DNA of 64,000 nucleotides from Bacillus sp. B1-b2 (GTDB taxonomy: Bacteria; Bacillota; Bacilli; Bacillales; Cytobacillaceae), in NCBI RefSeq assembly GCF_009183415.1, contig NZ_WEHU01000020.1, positions 1-64,000 of the forward strand. Direction: 5' to 3'. The position numbers were made by a program, and so were the translations under genes. Of the stretch, positions 49,969-59,843 are shown piece after piece. Under the pieces are notes generated by a model. It did not search any database. It saw only the letters and a list, made by a program, of their open reading frames with translations, and was not told the origin of the DNA. Each line of letters starts with the position of its first letter. Position 1 is the stretch's first letter.

Positions 49969-50888
49969 TATTTTATACCTATGGACACAGAACCCATACA
50001 AACAGATCCCGTTTTGTCTATTTGTAAAGGTAAATACATCATCTCTGGTAATAGCTTAGTTAACTCAGCTATTATTGTATCCACATTCCCTTTATTTGTG
50101 AATAATAAAACGGTCGGACCAGCACCGCTTAACGCTGCTCCAAAAGCACCAAGAGAAGTAGAAGCTCGTTCTATTGTTTCTAAGTGTGGTACTAACTGTT
50201 TTCTATATGGTTGATGAAACTTGTCCTTTTGCATCATCTTACCGGCTAATTCATAATTACCAGTTACCAAAGAAGATACCAATACATTCGAAATGGCACT
50301 TGCTTCTACCGCATCTTGAAAAGACAAGGTACTTGGTAATACATTTCTAGCAGCCTTCGTTAATAGTTCTTCTTTCGGAACTACTGCGATAAGATCTAAT
50401 TCCATAGAATGTATGACTTCTACATCTACTGCATCCTCTGATTGACAGCCAATGATTAGACCACCATAGATACTCGCGCCTACATTATCTGGGTGTCCTT
50501 CCATTTTAGAAGCAATGAGAAATTTTTCTTTCTTTGAAAGTTGAAACTCTCCTACTTGGTCAGCTAATTCAATCCCTGCTACAATGGCAGATGCACTAGA
50601 TCCTAGACCTCTAGCTAAAGGAATTTCACTTGTCACTTTCACCTTACAAGGAGAAAGTACTTTAGAATACTGTTTAGCCACTTCTATCGCTGTTTCAATG
50701 ATAAAATTACTCTCATCCCTTGGGAATAAGGAAAGTTCTTCCGTTAAAGGAATTACTTCCCACTTCTCAGAAGGTGTGACTTCTAGTGTCAAATATAAAT
50801 TCAGTGCCAATCCTATACTATCAAAACCTGGACCAATATTGGCCGAGCTTGCTGGGACTTTAATTGTTAACATAGCCCCTTCGCTCAT
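49968..50888 (-). CDS. thrB: Homoserine kinase
   Basis: A 306-residue GHMP kinase. Signatures are [19 protein letters not shown] at the N-terminus, the ATP loop [20 protein letters not shown] near residue 89, and [17 protein letters not shown] near residue 243. It phosphorylates homoserine for threonine synthesis. It overlaps thrC by 4 bp (ATGA), with the second possible start MLTIKVP five codons in (ATG 50873, after AAGGGG). It is the last gene of hom-thrC-thrB. Confidence 0.96.
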   Translation of the reverse strand: MSEGAMLTIKVPASSANIGPGFDSIGLALNLYLTLEVTPSEKWEVIPLTEELSLFPRDESNFIIETAIEVAKQYSKVLSPCKVKVTSEIPLARGLGSSASAIVAGIELADQVGEFQLSKKEKFLIASKMEGHPDNVGASIYGGLIIGCQSEDAVDVEVIHSMELDLIAVVPKEELLTKAARNVLPSTLSFQDAVEASAISNVLVSSLVTGNYELAGKMMQKDKFHQPYRKQLVPHLETIERASTSLGAFGAALSGAGPTVLLFTNKGNVDTIIAELTKLLPEMMYLPLQIDKTGSVCMGSVSIGIK

Positions 50889-51946
50889 TGATGAACGACT
50901 CCTCTAATATGCTCTGCAACAGCTTCTTCTTTATTCGGAAGAACAATTGGTTTTATTGGACTAACATCAATAGCAGTATTAGGATCTTTAAGTCCATTAC
51001 CTGTTAGGATAGCAACTACTTTGCTTCCTTTAGGGATTTTACCATTTTGAATATGTTTATATAATCCTGCAATAGATGCACATGATCCTGGCTCTGCAAA
51101 TACTCCTTCTTTAGCTGCAATTGTTCGATATGCAGCAATAATTTCTTCATCTGTTACCTCATCAATAATGCCTTCAGACTCTTCTTGAGCTTGAACTGCT
51201 AATTTCCAACTTGCAGGATTACCGATTCTAATAGCAGTTGCAATTGTTTCCGGATTTTCAAATACTCGATTATGAACGATCGCAGCTGCTCCTGCTGCTT
51301 CAAAACCATGAATTTTAGGTAACCCAGTTTGTTTTGCCTCATTATATTCTTTAAATCCTTTCCAATATGCACTAATATTTCCTGCATTTCCAACTGGAAT
51401 CGCTAAAATATCTGGAGCTTCACCTAATTGATCACAAATTTCAAAAGCCGCGGTTTTTTGTCCTTCTAGACGGTATGGATTTACAGAGTTAACGAGAGCA
51501 ACTGGCTCTGTTTCACTTATTTTTCTAACCATTTGCAGTGCCTGGTCAAAATTCCCTTCAATAGCAATAATTTCTGCTCCATACATTACTGCTTGTGCCA
51601 ATTTCCCCATCGCAATTTTCCCTTCTGGAATAACAACAATACAGCGCATTCCAGCTCTTGTTGCATATGCAGCAGCTGCTGCAGAAGTATTTCCAGTAGA
51701 AGCACATATTACAGTTGAATTGCCTTCTTCTTTTGCTTTAGCAACAGCCATTACCATGCCTCTATCTTTAAAAGAACCCGTTGGATTAGTGCCTTCCGTT
51801 TTTACGTAAAGCTCTACTCCCCATTCTTTCGATAATGTATCTAGCTTGATTAAAGGAGTATTTCCCTCATTTAACGTTAACATAGGTGTTGTATCATTTA
51901 TTGGTAAATATTCCTTATATTCTTCTAATAGACCTCTCCATCTCAT
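50885..51946 (-). CDS. thrC: Threonine synthase
   Basis: A 353-residue PLP enzyme of the fold-II group. The PLP lysine lies in [17 protein letters not shown] near residue 58, the phosphate loop [13 protein letters not shown] near residue 185. It converts O-phosphohomoserine to threonine. ATG 51946 overlaps the hom stop by one base (TAATG), with GGGAGG within hom; it overlaps thrB by four. The tight packing shows a single translationally coupled operon. Confidence 0.96.
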   Translation of the reverse strand: MRWRGLLEEYKEYLPINDTTPMLTLNEGNTPLIKLDTLSKEWGVELYVKTEGTNPTGSFKDRGMVMAVAKAKEEGNSTVICASTGNTSAAAAAYATRAGMRCIVVIPEGKIAMGKLAQAVMYGAEIIAIEGNFDQALQMVRKISETEPVALVNSVNPYRLEGQKTAAFEICDQLGEAPDILAIPVGNAGNISAYWKGFKEYNEAKQTGLPKIHGFEAAGAAAIVHNRVFENPETIATAIRIGNPASWKLAVQAQEESEGIIDEVTDEEIIAAYRTIAAKEGVFAEPGSCASIAGLYKHIQNGKIPKGSKVVAILTGNGLKDPNTAIDVSPIKPIVLPNKEEAVAEHIRGVVHQ

Positions 51947-53241
51947 TACTTTGTTCCTCCCTCTACACGATATGAGCTTTTTACTTCTTTTACAGAACCT
52001 AAATCTCTTAGCTTTAATAATATATTTTCATAGTTTAACAAGGAAGCATGATGAGTTACTACTACAATTTCAGCAAGACCTTTTTCCTTCACTGGTAATT
52101 GAAGAATTTTCTCGAAGCTTACACCATGCTGTGAGAATATGGAAGTAATTTCTGCAAAAACACCAACTTCATCGACTACTTGTAAACGTAAGAAGTATTT
52201 TGAAAACATTTGATCTGGTTCTTTTAATTTCTTCTTAAACTGAGGAGTTACCGTACCTTTTCCATTAACTCCTAATCTCATATTTTTTAAAACATTCACT
52301 AAATCGGATACAACAGCAGTTGCAGTTGGCAAACTCCCAGCTCCTGGTCCATAGAACATTGTCTCTCCTACTGCCTCACCGTATACATACACAGCATTAT
52401 ATTCATTATGAACAGAAGCAAGAGGATGAGTATCAACAAGGAATGTAGGTTGAACACTAACCTCTACTTTTTCATCTTGTCTTTGCGCAATTCCTATTAA
52501 TTTCATCGTATATCCAAGCTGCTTACCATATTGGATATCTTCATCCGTAACATTCGAGATTCCCTGTACCTTCACATCATCTAAACTAATATTCATAGAG
52601 AAACCGAGGGTAGCTAAAATAGTCATTTTTCTAGCTGCATCCAATCCTTCCACATCAGAAGTTGGGTCACTTTCAGCAAACCCTAACTCTTGAGCTTCTA
52701 GTAAGACATCTTCATATGATCTTCCTTGTTGACTCATCTTTGTCAAAATAAAGTTTGTTGTACCATTAACAATTCCCATTAGCTTAATTATCCGATCAGA
52801 TGCTAATCCATCTACTAAACCTCTAAGGATTGGTATACCTCCTGCGACACTTGCTTCATAAAACAAATCACAGTTATTTTGAGCTGCTGTTTGCAATAGC
52901 TTTGCGCCATAAACAGCCATTAAGTCTTTATTAGCTGTTACCACTTGTTTTTTGTTCTGTAAAGCTTTTATTAATATATCTTTCGTTTCTTCAATACCGC
53001 CCATTACTTCAATCACAACATCTATATCTGCATCATTTAAAATGTCCTCAGGATTAGTCGTTAATTGAATATCTGAGACATTTACATCTCTTTCTTTGTG
53101 TACATTCTTTACTAGTATAGTCTTTACTTTTACTGGACACCCAACCTGGTGCATAATTTTATCTTGATGATTTTCAATTATTTTTACAACACCAGAGCCA
53201 ACCGTTCCTAAACCGAGTAATCCAATTGAGATTGTGTTCAT
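51946..53241 (-). CDS. hom: Homoserine dehydrogenase
   Basis: A 431-residue enzyme (B. subtilis Hom 433). It has the NAD(P) motif [17 protein letters not shown] at the N-terminus, the catalytic region [18 protein letters not shown] near residue 104 and [16 protein letters not shown], and a C-terminal ACT domain ([20 protein letters not shown]) for threonine feedback. It reduces aspartate semialdehyde to homoserine. The start is ATG 53241 after AGGGGG; an ATG at 53298 overlaps the -10 of the promoter and cannot be used. The leader is about 50 nt, too short for a T-box. Confidence 0.96.
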   Translation of the reverse strand: MNTISIGLLGLGTVGSGVVKIIENHQDKIMHQVGCPVKVKTILVKNVHKERDVNVSDIQLTTNPEDILNDADIDVVIEVMGGIEETKDILIKALQNKKQVVTANKDLMAVYGAKLLQTAAQNNCDLFYEASVAGGIPILRGLVDGLASDRIIKLMGIVNGTTNFILTKMSQQGRSYEDVLLEAQELGFAESDPTSDVEGLDAARKMTILATLGFSMNISLDDVKVQGISNVTDEDIQYGKQLGYTMKLIGIAQRQDEKVEVSVQPTFLVDTHPLASVHNEYNAVYVYGEAVGETMFYGPGAGSLPTATAVVSDLVNVLKNMRLGVNGKGTVTPQFKKKLKEPDQMFSKYFLRLQVVDEVGVFAEITSIFSQHGVSFEKILQLPVKEKGLAEIVVVTHHASLLNYENILLKLRDLGSVKEVKSSYRVEGGTK

Positions 53242-53296
53242 CTTTTTCCCCCTAAGGTGTTCTTGTAATAAATACAACTGTCTTTGTATAGTAGAC

Positions 53297-53325
53297 ATTA
53301 TAGTGTTTGTTCTGTATTTTTACAA
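53297..53325 (-). promoter_or_regulatory. Promoter of hom-thrC-thrB
   Basis: Minus strand TTGTAA (53320-53325), 17 bp, TATAAT (53297-53302), putting the start point about 50 bp before the hom ATG. Confidence 0.8.
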
Positions 53326-53489
53326 GAGGTGATTTGCACAACTTGTTTAAAAATCATCATATTATCCCTATTATAATGCTAAGATATAAAATCCCAAAGG
53401 CTTATTTCTGAATTTATACATTTTTCTACTTTTTTAGATAATACCATATAACTCCATAGAAACGTAACCATTTTCTTTCAATAGAAAAA

Positions 53490-53523
53490 CTCAAAAACAC
53501 AGGTAATAACCTGTATTTTTGAG
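53490..53523 (-). terminator. Terminator of yutH
   Basis: Fifteen-base arms CTCAAAAACACAGGT/ACCTGTATTTTTGAG with one mismatch (53490-53523), just after the yutH stop. Confidence 0.85.
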
Positions 53524-53564
53524 CTAGTAGTCATTTATCCATTTCATCATTCAGGAATAACTAT

Positions 53565-54566
53565 TCAGAGCCAAGATACTGTAGGGATTTTTAATTTCTT
53601 CACTGGAACTTCAGCTGAGTTATAAAATTGATTTAAGAATTCTTCTAAATCCGCTGATTGATTTAACATCTTTTTTAGACGGTCTTCATGAAATAGACGA
53701 TCTGCTTCGTTTGTCGCAGAGTAGTAATTCTCTACACATTCTACATAATGAATAGGGAAAAGAAGTCTTGAGTAGATTAGTCTCCAGGAAAAGGAACTTA
53801 GTGGTGTTATACTTTGATAGTCATCGAAAAATACTTTCACTTCACGGTGATATGTCTTAATGTTTTTAAAATATCGCTCTCTTGTCCATTCTGCCAAATC
53901 TCTTCCACAATGATCAAATATCCAATCAAAAGGGTTCTTGATATAATAATCTTTAGCCCATGTGTTCTTTGTAAAACGATTATAACAAATAGTACCGCTA
54001 TCTACTGCATTAGGTTCATCGTCTAATTCTGTATCAACTAAATACTGTATAGCATTTTCCGCCATACCCATATAATAAGGAAACGATTCTAGAAATAATC
54101 GGTCAAAGTCACTTTCTGGCTGTTTATATAACATTCCATTCCAGTACGATTCCATCTGATCTATTCTCTGTTCCCATAAACCTTTCCATTGTCCCATTAA
54201 ACTAATTTTTTGTACCCCAAATGGAACAGCCCGACCTCTATAATGGAATTTCCCAAGCTTCTTACCCAATTGCCTTGAATGAAATACTTTTAAACGCTCA
54301 TTGGCTAAAACACAAAAACGCTGATCTTCTAGTTCTGTAAGTATGCCACCTTCTTTTGCCTCTAAAAAAGTACTTACGGTATAATCTCCCGTTTGGTAAA
54401 TATGGCTAGCAATTTGTTCTAATTCGTTGATTGTATCATCCTCTATTTGGGAAACAGGTATTAATGTATACAGCTTCCCTTCTGTTACACATGCTTCATA
54501 TTGATCAATTCTTGTTTCCTCTTCGACATTAATTCCATAAAGACTTGTTAGAATATTTTTTATCAT
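53565..54566 (-). CDS. yutH: Spore coat-associated protein YutH (CotS family)
   Basis: A 333-residue protein of the CotS/YutH family, with an aminoglycoside-phosphotransferase/kinase-like fold but without a clear catalytic HxD motif. Family features are GKLGKFHYRGRAVPFGVQK near residue 104 and DSGTICYNRFTKNTWAKDYY near residue 187. B. subtilis YutH is found in the spore coat. ATG 54566 follows AAGGAGGAAGAG. It is monocistronic and divergent from yutG. Confidence 0.92.
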   Translation of the reverse strand: MIKNILTSLYGINVEEETRIDQYEACVTEGKLYTLIPVSQIEDDTINELEQIASHIYQTGDYTVSTFLEAKEGGILTELEDQRFCVLANERLKVFHSRQLGKKLGKFHYRGRAVPFGVQKISLMGQWKGLWEQRIDQMESYWNGMLYKQPESDFDRLFLESFPYYMGMAENAIQYLVDTELDDEPNAVDSGTICYNRFTKNTWAKDYYIKNPFDWIFDHCGRDLAEWTRERYFKNIKTYHREVKVFFDDYQSITPLSSFSWRLIYSRLLFPIHYVECVENYYSATNEADRLFHEDRLKKMLNQSADLEEFLNQFYNSAEVPVKKLKIPTVSWL

Positions 54567-54759
54567 TCTCTTCCTCCTTAACCAAATCTTTCGTTGTTAA
54601 GAAGTATATGTGTCAACTGGTAAAATCTTGTTACATTATATAATTATGTTCCATTCATTTTCTGGAAATAATTATTCTAGGAACATATACAAGAATAGAG
54701 AGCATATAATAGTAAACACTGTGAATACATAGTGAATAAATAGAGAAAAGGTGAAGTTC

Positions 54760-55251
54760 ATGTCATTAATGAAAACAACAGAACAAACCGCTAGAAAATG
54801 GTTACATGAACGAGGAGTACAAATTCAAGATATTGCGGATCTTGTTTTTCTATTACAAGAAAAATATCATACAGACTTAAAAATGTCTGATTGTATTCAT
54901 AATGTTGAACGTGTTTTATCAAAAAGAGAAGTTCAAAATGCTATCATTACAGGAATTCAATTAGATATATTAGCTGAAAAGAAACAGCTTGCATCTCCTT
55001 TACAAGAAATTGTGGAAAAAGATGAGGGATTATATGGTGTCGATGAGGTGCTGGCCTTCTCTATTGTAAATGTATATGGTTCTATAGGTTTTACCAATTA
55101 TGGTTATGTAGATAAGTTAAAACCAGGAATATTACAAAAATTAAATGATAAAAATTCCGGAGAGTGTCATACTTTCTTAGATGACATAGTAGGAGCAATT
55201 GCTGCTGCTGCATCTAGTAGGTTGGCTCATCGTGCAAAAGGCGAAGAATAA
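54760..55251 (+). CDS. yutG: Phosphatidylglycerophosphatase A-related protein YutG
   Basis: A 163-residue PgpA-like protein. The family metal motif is seen as HTFLDDIVGAIAAAASSR near the C-terminus, with LSKREVQNAIITGIQLD near residue 52. Unlike E. coli PgpA, no strong membrane span is visible, so it may be soluble. The phosphatase role is by homology. The start is ATG 54760 after AAAGGTG; the in-frame GTG/ATG codons from 54751 lie in that site. Confidence 0.85.
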   Translation: MSLMKTTEQTARKWLHERGVQIQDIADLVFLLQEKYHTDLKMSDCIHNVERVLSKREVQNAIITGIQLDILAEKKQLASPLQEIVEKDEGLYGVDEVLAFSIVNVYGSIGFTNYGYVDKLKPGILQKLNDKNSGECHTFLDDIVGAIAAAASSRLAHRAKGEE

Positions 55252-55268
55252 TAAACATAATTTAAATG

Positions 55269-55310
55269 AAAAGAGCGTTTAACTAAGCATCGCTAGTTGA
55301 ACGCCCTTTT
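55269..55310. terminator. Bidirectional terminator between yutG and yutF
   Basis: Imperfect stem AAAAGAGCGTTTAACTA with TAGTTGAACGCCCTTTT around an 8-base loop (55269-55310), between convergent genes. Confidence 0.85.
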
Positions 55311-55315
55311 GCTTC

Positions 55316-56089
55316 TTAGTTCAGCTTCCATTCCACTAAACTATCTACCGTATAAGTGGGTTGGATGGAATAAGCTAATAAATCTTCTTTTAATGTAACA
55401 CCTGTATGTACTAACAAAGTATCTATTTCTGCATTAATTCCTGCCATGATATCTGTATGATAATTGTCGCCTACCATTAATATGTCTTTTTTAGACAATC
55501 CTAACAATTTAATGGCTTGTTCCACAATAATAGATTCAGGTTTTCCGACTACTAACGGCTCTTTTTTGGTTGATACTGTAATAACAGAGGAAAGGGCTCC
55601 ATTTCCTGGAAGTAACCCTCTTTCTGTTGGCAATGCAGTATCTCCATTTGTAATAATATAGGATGCACCATTTCGTATAGCAAGGCATGCATTCGCTAAC
55701 TTCTCATAAGTGATTTGTTGATCTAATCCTACCACTACATAATCTACTTCAACAGAATCCTGTTTGATGGATAATTTTTTTTGATTTAAAGCGCTAAGTA
55801 AACCTTGCTCTCCGATCATTAATACATCAGCATGTTGATTTTGCTCAGCAATATAGTTAGCTGAAGCCATCGCTGAAGTAAAAACTTGTTCTGCCTTTGC
55901 AGGAATGCCAAACTCTGTAAGTTTTTCTGCGACCTGTTCTGGTGTCTTTGTTGAGTTATTTGTTACATATAAGTAAGAAATATCCTTTTTTATCAGCTGT
56001 TTAATAAAATCTGCTGCTTCTTGAATAACTTCTGTACCTCGATACATGGTTCCATCCAAATCAATCAGATAACCTTTATAGTTTTTCAT
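55316..56089 (-). CDS. yutF: HAD-superfamily phosphatase YutF (NagD/AraL type)
   Basis: A 257-residue HAD subclass IIA hydrolase. The nucleophile motif is GYLIDLDGTMYRG at the N-terminus, YVTNNSTKTPEQVAEKL near residue 40, GKPESIIVEQAIKLL near residue 180, and LMVGDNYHTDIMAGINA near residue 200. It dephosphorylates small phosphates such as p-nitrophenyl phosphate or glycerol phosphates in homologues; the natural substrate is uncertain. ATG 56089 follows GAAGGG. Confidence 0.93.
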   Translation of the reverse strand: MKNYKGYLIDLDGTMYRGTEVIQEAADFIKQLIKKDISYLYVTNNSTKTPEQVAEKLTEFGIPAKAEQVFTSAMASANYIAEQNQHADVLMIGEQGLLSALNQKKLSIKQDSVEVDYVVVGLDQQITYEKLANACLAIRNGASYIITNGDTALPTERGLLPGNGALSSVITVSTKKEPLVVGKPESIIVEQAIKLLGLSKKDILMVGDNYHTDIMAGINAEIDTLLVHTGVTLKEDLLAYSIQPTYTVDSLVEWKLN

Positions 56090-56149
56090 ATCCTAATCCC
56101 TTCTAAGCAAATTTTCCCCCTTGCTAGTTTCTCTAAAAATTAGCTTTCC

Positions 56150-56587
56150 TTAATTCTTAAATGCAGAGACCGGCCCTAATTCATTTAATAAATATCCTGA
56201 AACAGAAGGATTAAATTCTTTTATAGAGCTAATCTTATCTTTAAAAACTCTTTGTAATTCCAAGTGATTAATAGCTGTATATTCGTGCACTAAGGATTTT
56301 CTCCATAGAATGATTTCTTTTAAATCATGAGCCACTTCATCATTAATTACTTTTTCATCTGTTAATATATCTATGATATCTTCATAACTTCCTGGATCTC
56401 TCATGATAAATCCATCTATCATACTGTTCCCAATATCTAATATTACTTCTATAATCATATGTGTGATTCGTTCTAACGACAGTTTTTCTATCTCAGTTCG
56501 CCATTCCGTCTTTTTTTCAAATAGAAGTATAAGATTGTTAAGATAGTGTAGTTGTTCCTCTAACTTTAATCGATCAACGAAGTACAT
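56150..56587 (-). CDS. yutE: DUF86/HEPN domain protein YutE
   Basis: A 145-residue all-helical DUF86 (HepT-like HEPN) protein. The RNase-type motif appears as ILWRKSLVHEYTAINH near residue 107 (R-x4-6-H form). In toxin-antitoxin pairs HepT is coupled with a MntA nucleotidyltransferase, but here no such gene is adjacent. In B. subtilis yutE also stands in this order with yutF and yutD. Its role is unknown. ATG 56587 has GGGAG at a long spacing. Confidence 0.88.
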   Translation of the reverse strand: MYFVDRLKLEEQLHYLNNLILLFEKKTEWRTEIEKLSLERITHMIIEVILDIGNSMIDGFIMRDPGSYEDIIDILTDEKVINDEVAHDLKEIILWRKSLVHEYTAINHLELQRVFKDKISSIKEFNPSVSGYLLNELGPVSAFKN

Positions 56588-56612
56588 ATACCTAATCTAC
56601 TCCCTTCTATTA

Positions 56613-57911
56613 TTATGAAATTTGTAAATGCTCACTAAGATTTGTTGGACGTGCATAGAAATATCCTTGAGCTAAATCCACCTTATTTTTAGAAAGTATG
56701 GATGCCTCTTCTGCACTTTCAATCCCTTCTGCAACTACAACAGATCCTACCTCTTTAGCAATTAGTAATAGCCCCTTTAGCATGGATTCTTTTACTGAGT
56801 TTTTATCAATGTTCTGAATAACAGACCGATCAATCTTAATAATATCTGGCATTATTTCACTAATGGAATTTAGACTTGCATACCCAGCCCCAGTATCATC
56901 AACAGCAATACGAAATCCAAGCACTCTTAATACCTTAAGATTTGCGCTAAAGTACTCTAAATCTTCAAAAGAATCTCTTTCTGTTACTTCTATCGTAATT
57001 TTTTTAGGAGGAATTTCATTATATTTTTTTATTACTTTTTTTATATCCTTTATAAATCTAGGATTTCCTATCGTAACAGGTGTAAAATTAATAAAAATAC
57101 TGTGTTGCCATTTCGTAAGTTGGATTTGTTCATAAGCCTTTTCAAGAACAATCATCTCAAGATCATATAAAAATTTTGTTTGTCTAGCTATAGAGAAGAG
57201 ACGTAGTGGACTTTCGAGCGCAGTCCCTTTTGGTCCTCTAGTAAGCATTTCACACGCATGAATTTTATTTGTCTCTACATCCATAATAGGTTGAGCAAGT
57301 AAATTGATATCTTTTTTTGCAACAATTTCGCTTAATGCATATACCAGTTTATTGAATTCAGTGTCTTCTTTTTTCTTAGCCATAGAAAGTGCTAATTCCT
57401 GTGCAGTATGCACTGCCTCTATTAACATGTCATACTTTTTCTCTATAAACATATAGCCTACATTAAATATAGGCGTACAAACTGATTCTTCGCTGAATAT
57501 TTTTTCCATATTATGTATAGTATCTCTTATAATAGAATCTGTTTCTTTAATACAATCTGTTTCAGAGGACAATTTAATAAACATCGTAATCCCAGTTGGA
57601 TTATAGTCATGAATAGCGATTAGCTCATCTTCTGTTAAATTAGTTCTTAACGTATCTCGAAATGATTTTTTTAGTACTTTAATAAAATTTATGTATTCTT
57701 CTTCCTCTAACTGTTGCTTAATGCCCATTAAGTTATGGATATCAAATACTACAACTACAACTTCCATACCAGATTTCAAAGCATTCCCCACGCCCTTAAC
57801 GATAGAATCTCTTAGGACAAAATTGGGTGGAAAATACTTAATAGTTTTTGCTGGTAAAAACAATTTACTCCAATTAACTACTTTTGAATATAAGTTTAGT
57901 TGATAATTCAT
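56613..57911 (-). CDS. EAL-domain protein with degenerate GGDEF-like N-terminus
   Basis: A 432-residue cytoplasmic protein. Residues 40-190 have a GGDEF-like fold without the GGDEF motif, so it would not make c-di-GMP. Residues 200-430 are an EAL domain: HACEMLTRG (EAL changed to EML, Glu kept), FINFTPVTIG (Asn kept), ITIEVTERD, FRIAVDDTGAGYASL (both Asp kept), IKIDRSVI (Lys kept), VVAEGIES and QGYFYARP. All metal-binding residues known for active EAL enzymes appear present, so hydrolysis of c-di-GMP is plausible. ATG 57911 follows GAGAGG. It interrupts the usual yutE-yutD order. Confidence 0.87.
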   Translation of the reverse strand: MNYQLNLYSKVVNWSKLFLPAKTIKYFPPNFVLRDSIVKGVGNALKSGMEVVVVVFDIHNLMGIKQQLEEEEYINFIKVLKKSFRDTLRTNLTEDELIAIHDYNPTGITMFIKLSSETDCIKETDSIIRDTIHNMEKIFSEESVCTPIFNVGYMFIEKKYDMLIEAVHTAQELALSMAKKKEDTEFNKLVYALSEIVAKKDINLLAQPIMDVETNKIHACEMLTRGPKGTALESPLRLFSIARQTKFLYDLEMIVLEKAYEQIQLTKWQHSIFINFTPVTIGNPRFIKDIKKVIKKYNEIPPKKITIEVTERDSFEDLEYFSANLKVLRVLGFRIAVDDTGAGYASLNSISEIMPDIIKIDRSVIQNIDKNSVKESMLKGLLLIAKEVGSVVVAEGIESAEEASILSKNKVDLAQGYFYARPTNLSEHLQIS

Positions 57912-58100
57912 AACTTCATTCCTCTCAAAAAGCCAGAGTAATCTCGATTTTTCATATATAAAATTAAATTAATTCTCAAATTAATCTAACCTTTCTCATA
58001 CCCTTTTTATTAATTTGTTTGCTCCATTATTTGAATTATTATTTCACCATGCTGTTAGGAGCTTTAATAAAAATATAAAAGAAGGAATTAAGAAGTAATG

Positions 58101-58376
58101 TTATTTACTTACTCTTTTTACAACAAAATAAGCACAACCGAAATTACAATACTCGTATAAATACTCTGTTAATGTACTTATCTTTGTATCAAAACTCGCC
58201 TTTTGATTCTGGTCTTCAAAAAAACCTCGTAATCTAAGTTGTCCATAACCCCAATCTCCTACAATATAATCATATTTATTTAAAATATCACTATATCTAT
58301 TTCGAAACGCTTCTTCGTTAAAGCCAGAATTTCGCTCCTCTATTAGTTCATAACAATGATTATTTATACAAACCAA
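58101..58376 (-). CDS. yutD: DUF1027 family protein YutD
   Basis: A 91-residue protein of the YutD/DUF1027 family, with YDYIVGDWGYGQLRLRGFF near residue 35 and YEYCNFGCAYFVVKRV at the C-terminus (two Cys). The function is unknown. The start is TTG 58376, 7 bases after GAGGTG. It precedes lipA as in B. subtilis. Confidence 0.88.
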   Translation of the reverse strand: MVCINNHCYELIEERNSGFNEEAFRNRYSDILNKYDYIVGDWGYGQLRLRGFFEDQNQKASFDTKISTLTEYLYEYCNFGCAYFVVKRVSK

Positions 58377-58608
58377 AGTATCACCTCATTGTTCTTATAA
58401 GTATAGAATATTCAAACTACAGATAAGTCAATATTCCTATTTATGTGTAAATAATCGTTCATATAAATAATGCTTATATAACTATCTTCTTCTTCATTAT
58501 AACCGCATAATGCTTATTTACAAAGCTTAACAATTAAAATATTCCTATAAAAATGTAATTTCTGTGATAATTACTAAATAATCAATCAGGAAGAGCTAGA
58601 CAAAAAAA

Positions 58609-58647
58609 CACTTCTAAAGTTAGGTTGATGCCTAGCTTCTAGAAGTG
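58609..58647 (-). terminator. Terminator of lipA
   Basis: Long stem with arms CACTTCTA/TAGAAGTG extended by TTAGG/CCTAG (58609-58647), followed on the minus strand by TTTTTTTG. Confidence 0.9.
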
Positions 58648-58658
58648 CTATCTTTTCA

Positions 58659-59570
58659 TTATGCTTCTTTTGCATGCTCTGAAAGCTGTTGATTTTTTTT
58701 AGCTTCATTTACCTGTTCGTCCGCATGATAAGATGATCGCACAAGAGGGCCTGCTTCACAATGACTGAATCCTTTACTTAATGCTATTTTCTTAAGCTCT
58801 TTAAATTCATCTGGGTGATAGTATTTTTGAACTTTAAGATGCTTTACAGTAGGTTGTAAATATTGTCCTATTGTCATAATATCAACATGGTTAGCCCTTA
58901 AATCATCCATTGTTGCGATAATTTCCTCTTTTGTTTCTCCTAATCCAATCATTAAACTAGATTTTGTAGGAATTTCTGGATACATCTCTTTCGCTCTTCT
59001 TAAAAATTCTAAAGATCGGTCATATTTCGCTCTAGCACGAACTCTTGGAGTTAATCGTTCTACTGTTTCTATATTATGATTTAGTATATCAGGCTTAGCA
59101 TCCATTAAAGTACGTAGGTTTTCCTCTATGCCTCCCATATCTGATGGAAGCACTTCTATACCTGTGAATGGGTTCTTTTTGCGAATAGCACGAACTGTTT
59201 CTGCAAATACTGCTGCACCGCCATCTTTTAAATCATCTCTAGCAACAGCTGTTATAACTACATGCTTTAAATTCATGGAAACTACTGAATCAGCAACCCT
59301 TTCAGGTTCTTGCCAATCTAGTTCTGTAGGTAGTCCTGTTTTTACTGCACAAAAACGGCAAGCTCTCGTACAAATATCACCTAATATCATAAATGTTGCT
59401 GTTCTTCTTACAGCCCAACACTCATGAATATTAGGACACTTTGCTTCTTCACATACAGTATGTAGCTTTTTCTCCTTCATCATTTCTTTTAAGCCCGTAT
59501 AGTTTTCATTTGTATTTAACTTAATTTTTAACCACTCTGGTTTACGTAAGTATTCCTTTTTCTCTGACAT
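58659..59570 (-). CDS. lipA: Lipoyl synthase
   Basis: A 303-residue radical SAM enzyme. The auxiliary cluster is [12 protein letters not shown] near residue 42 and the radical SAM CxxxCxxC is [12 protein letters not shown] near residue 67; the C-terminal [10 protein letters not shown] is present. It inserts two sulfurs into octanoyl groups of 2-oxoacid dehydrogenases and the glycine cleavage system. The best start is ATG 59570 ([13 protein letters not shown]), after AGGGAG; longer starts up to 59603 lack a good site and family similarity. Confidence 0.96.
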   Translation of the reverse strand: MSEKKEYLRKPEWLKIKLNTNENYTGLKEMMKEKKLHTVCEEAKCPNIHECWAVRRTATFMILGDICTRACRFCAVKTGLPTELDWQEPERVADSVVSMNLKHVVITAVARDDLKDGGAAVFAETVRAIRKKNPFTGIEVLPSDMGGIEENLRTLMDAKPDILNHNIETVERLTPRVRARAKYDRSLEFLRRAKEMYPEIPTKSSLMIGLGETKEEIIATMDDLRANHVDIMTIGQYLQPTVKHLKVQKYYHPDEFKELKKIALSKGFSHCEAGPLVRSSYHADEQVNEAKKNQQLSEHAKEA

Positions 59571-59843
59571 TTCCATCATCTCCCTATCCGTTAACAGACT
59601 CATCCTTTGTTCTTCATAAGTACCTCTAAGTTGCCCACTTCTTCTTTATTGTATAACAGCTCTAGTCAAAGAATAATTGTAGGTTATACACAGAATGTAA
59701 GCGGATTTTCTATCCTAGTCACTTTAACATACTGAACATAGTGCTACAAGCTATTGTTTACAGATTACCATTAATTGATAATTATTTTTTTCACTATTTC
59801 TCACAAAATATAAAGACAATATCAACGAAGGGAGGGTACTCTT

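Noticed and set aside
53242-53298. A longer hom starting at an ATG at 53298, or a leader peptide or T-box
   Set aside because: That ATG overlaps the -10 region of the promoter, so it is not transcribed; the remaining leader of about 50 nt is too short for a T-box, and family members start at 53241.
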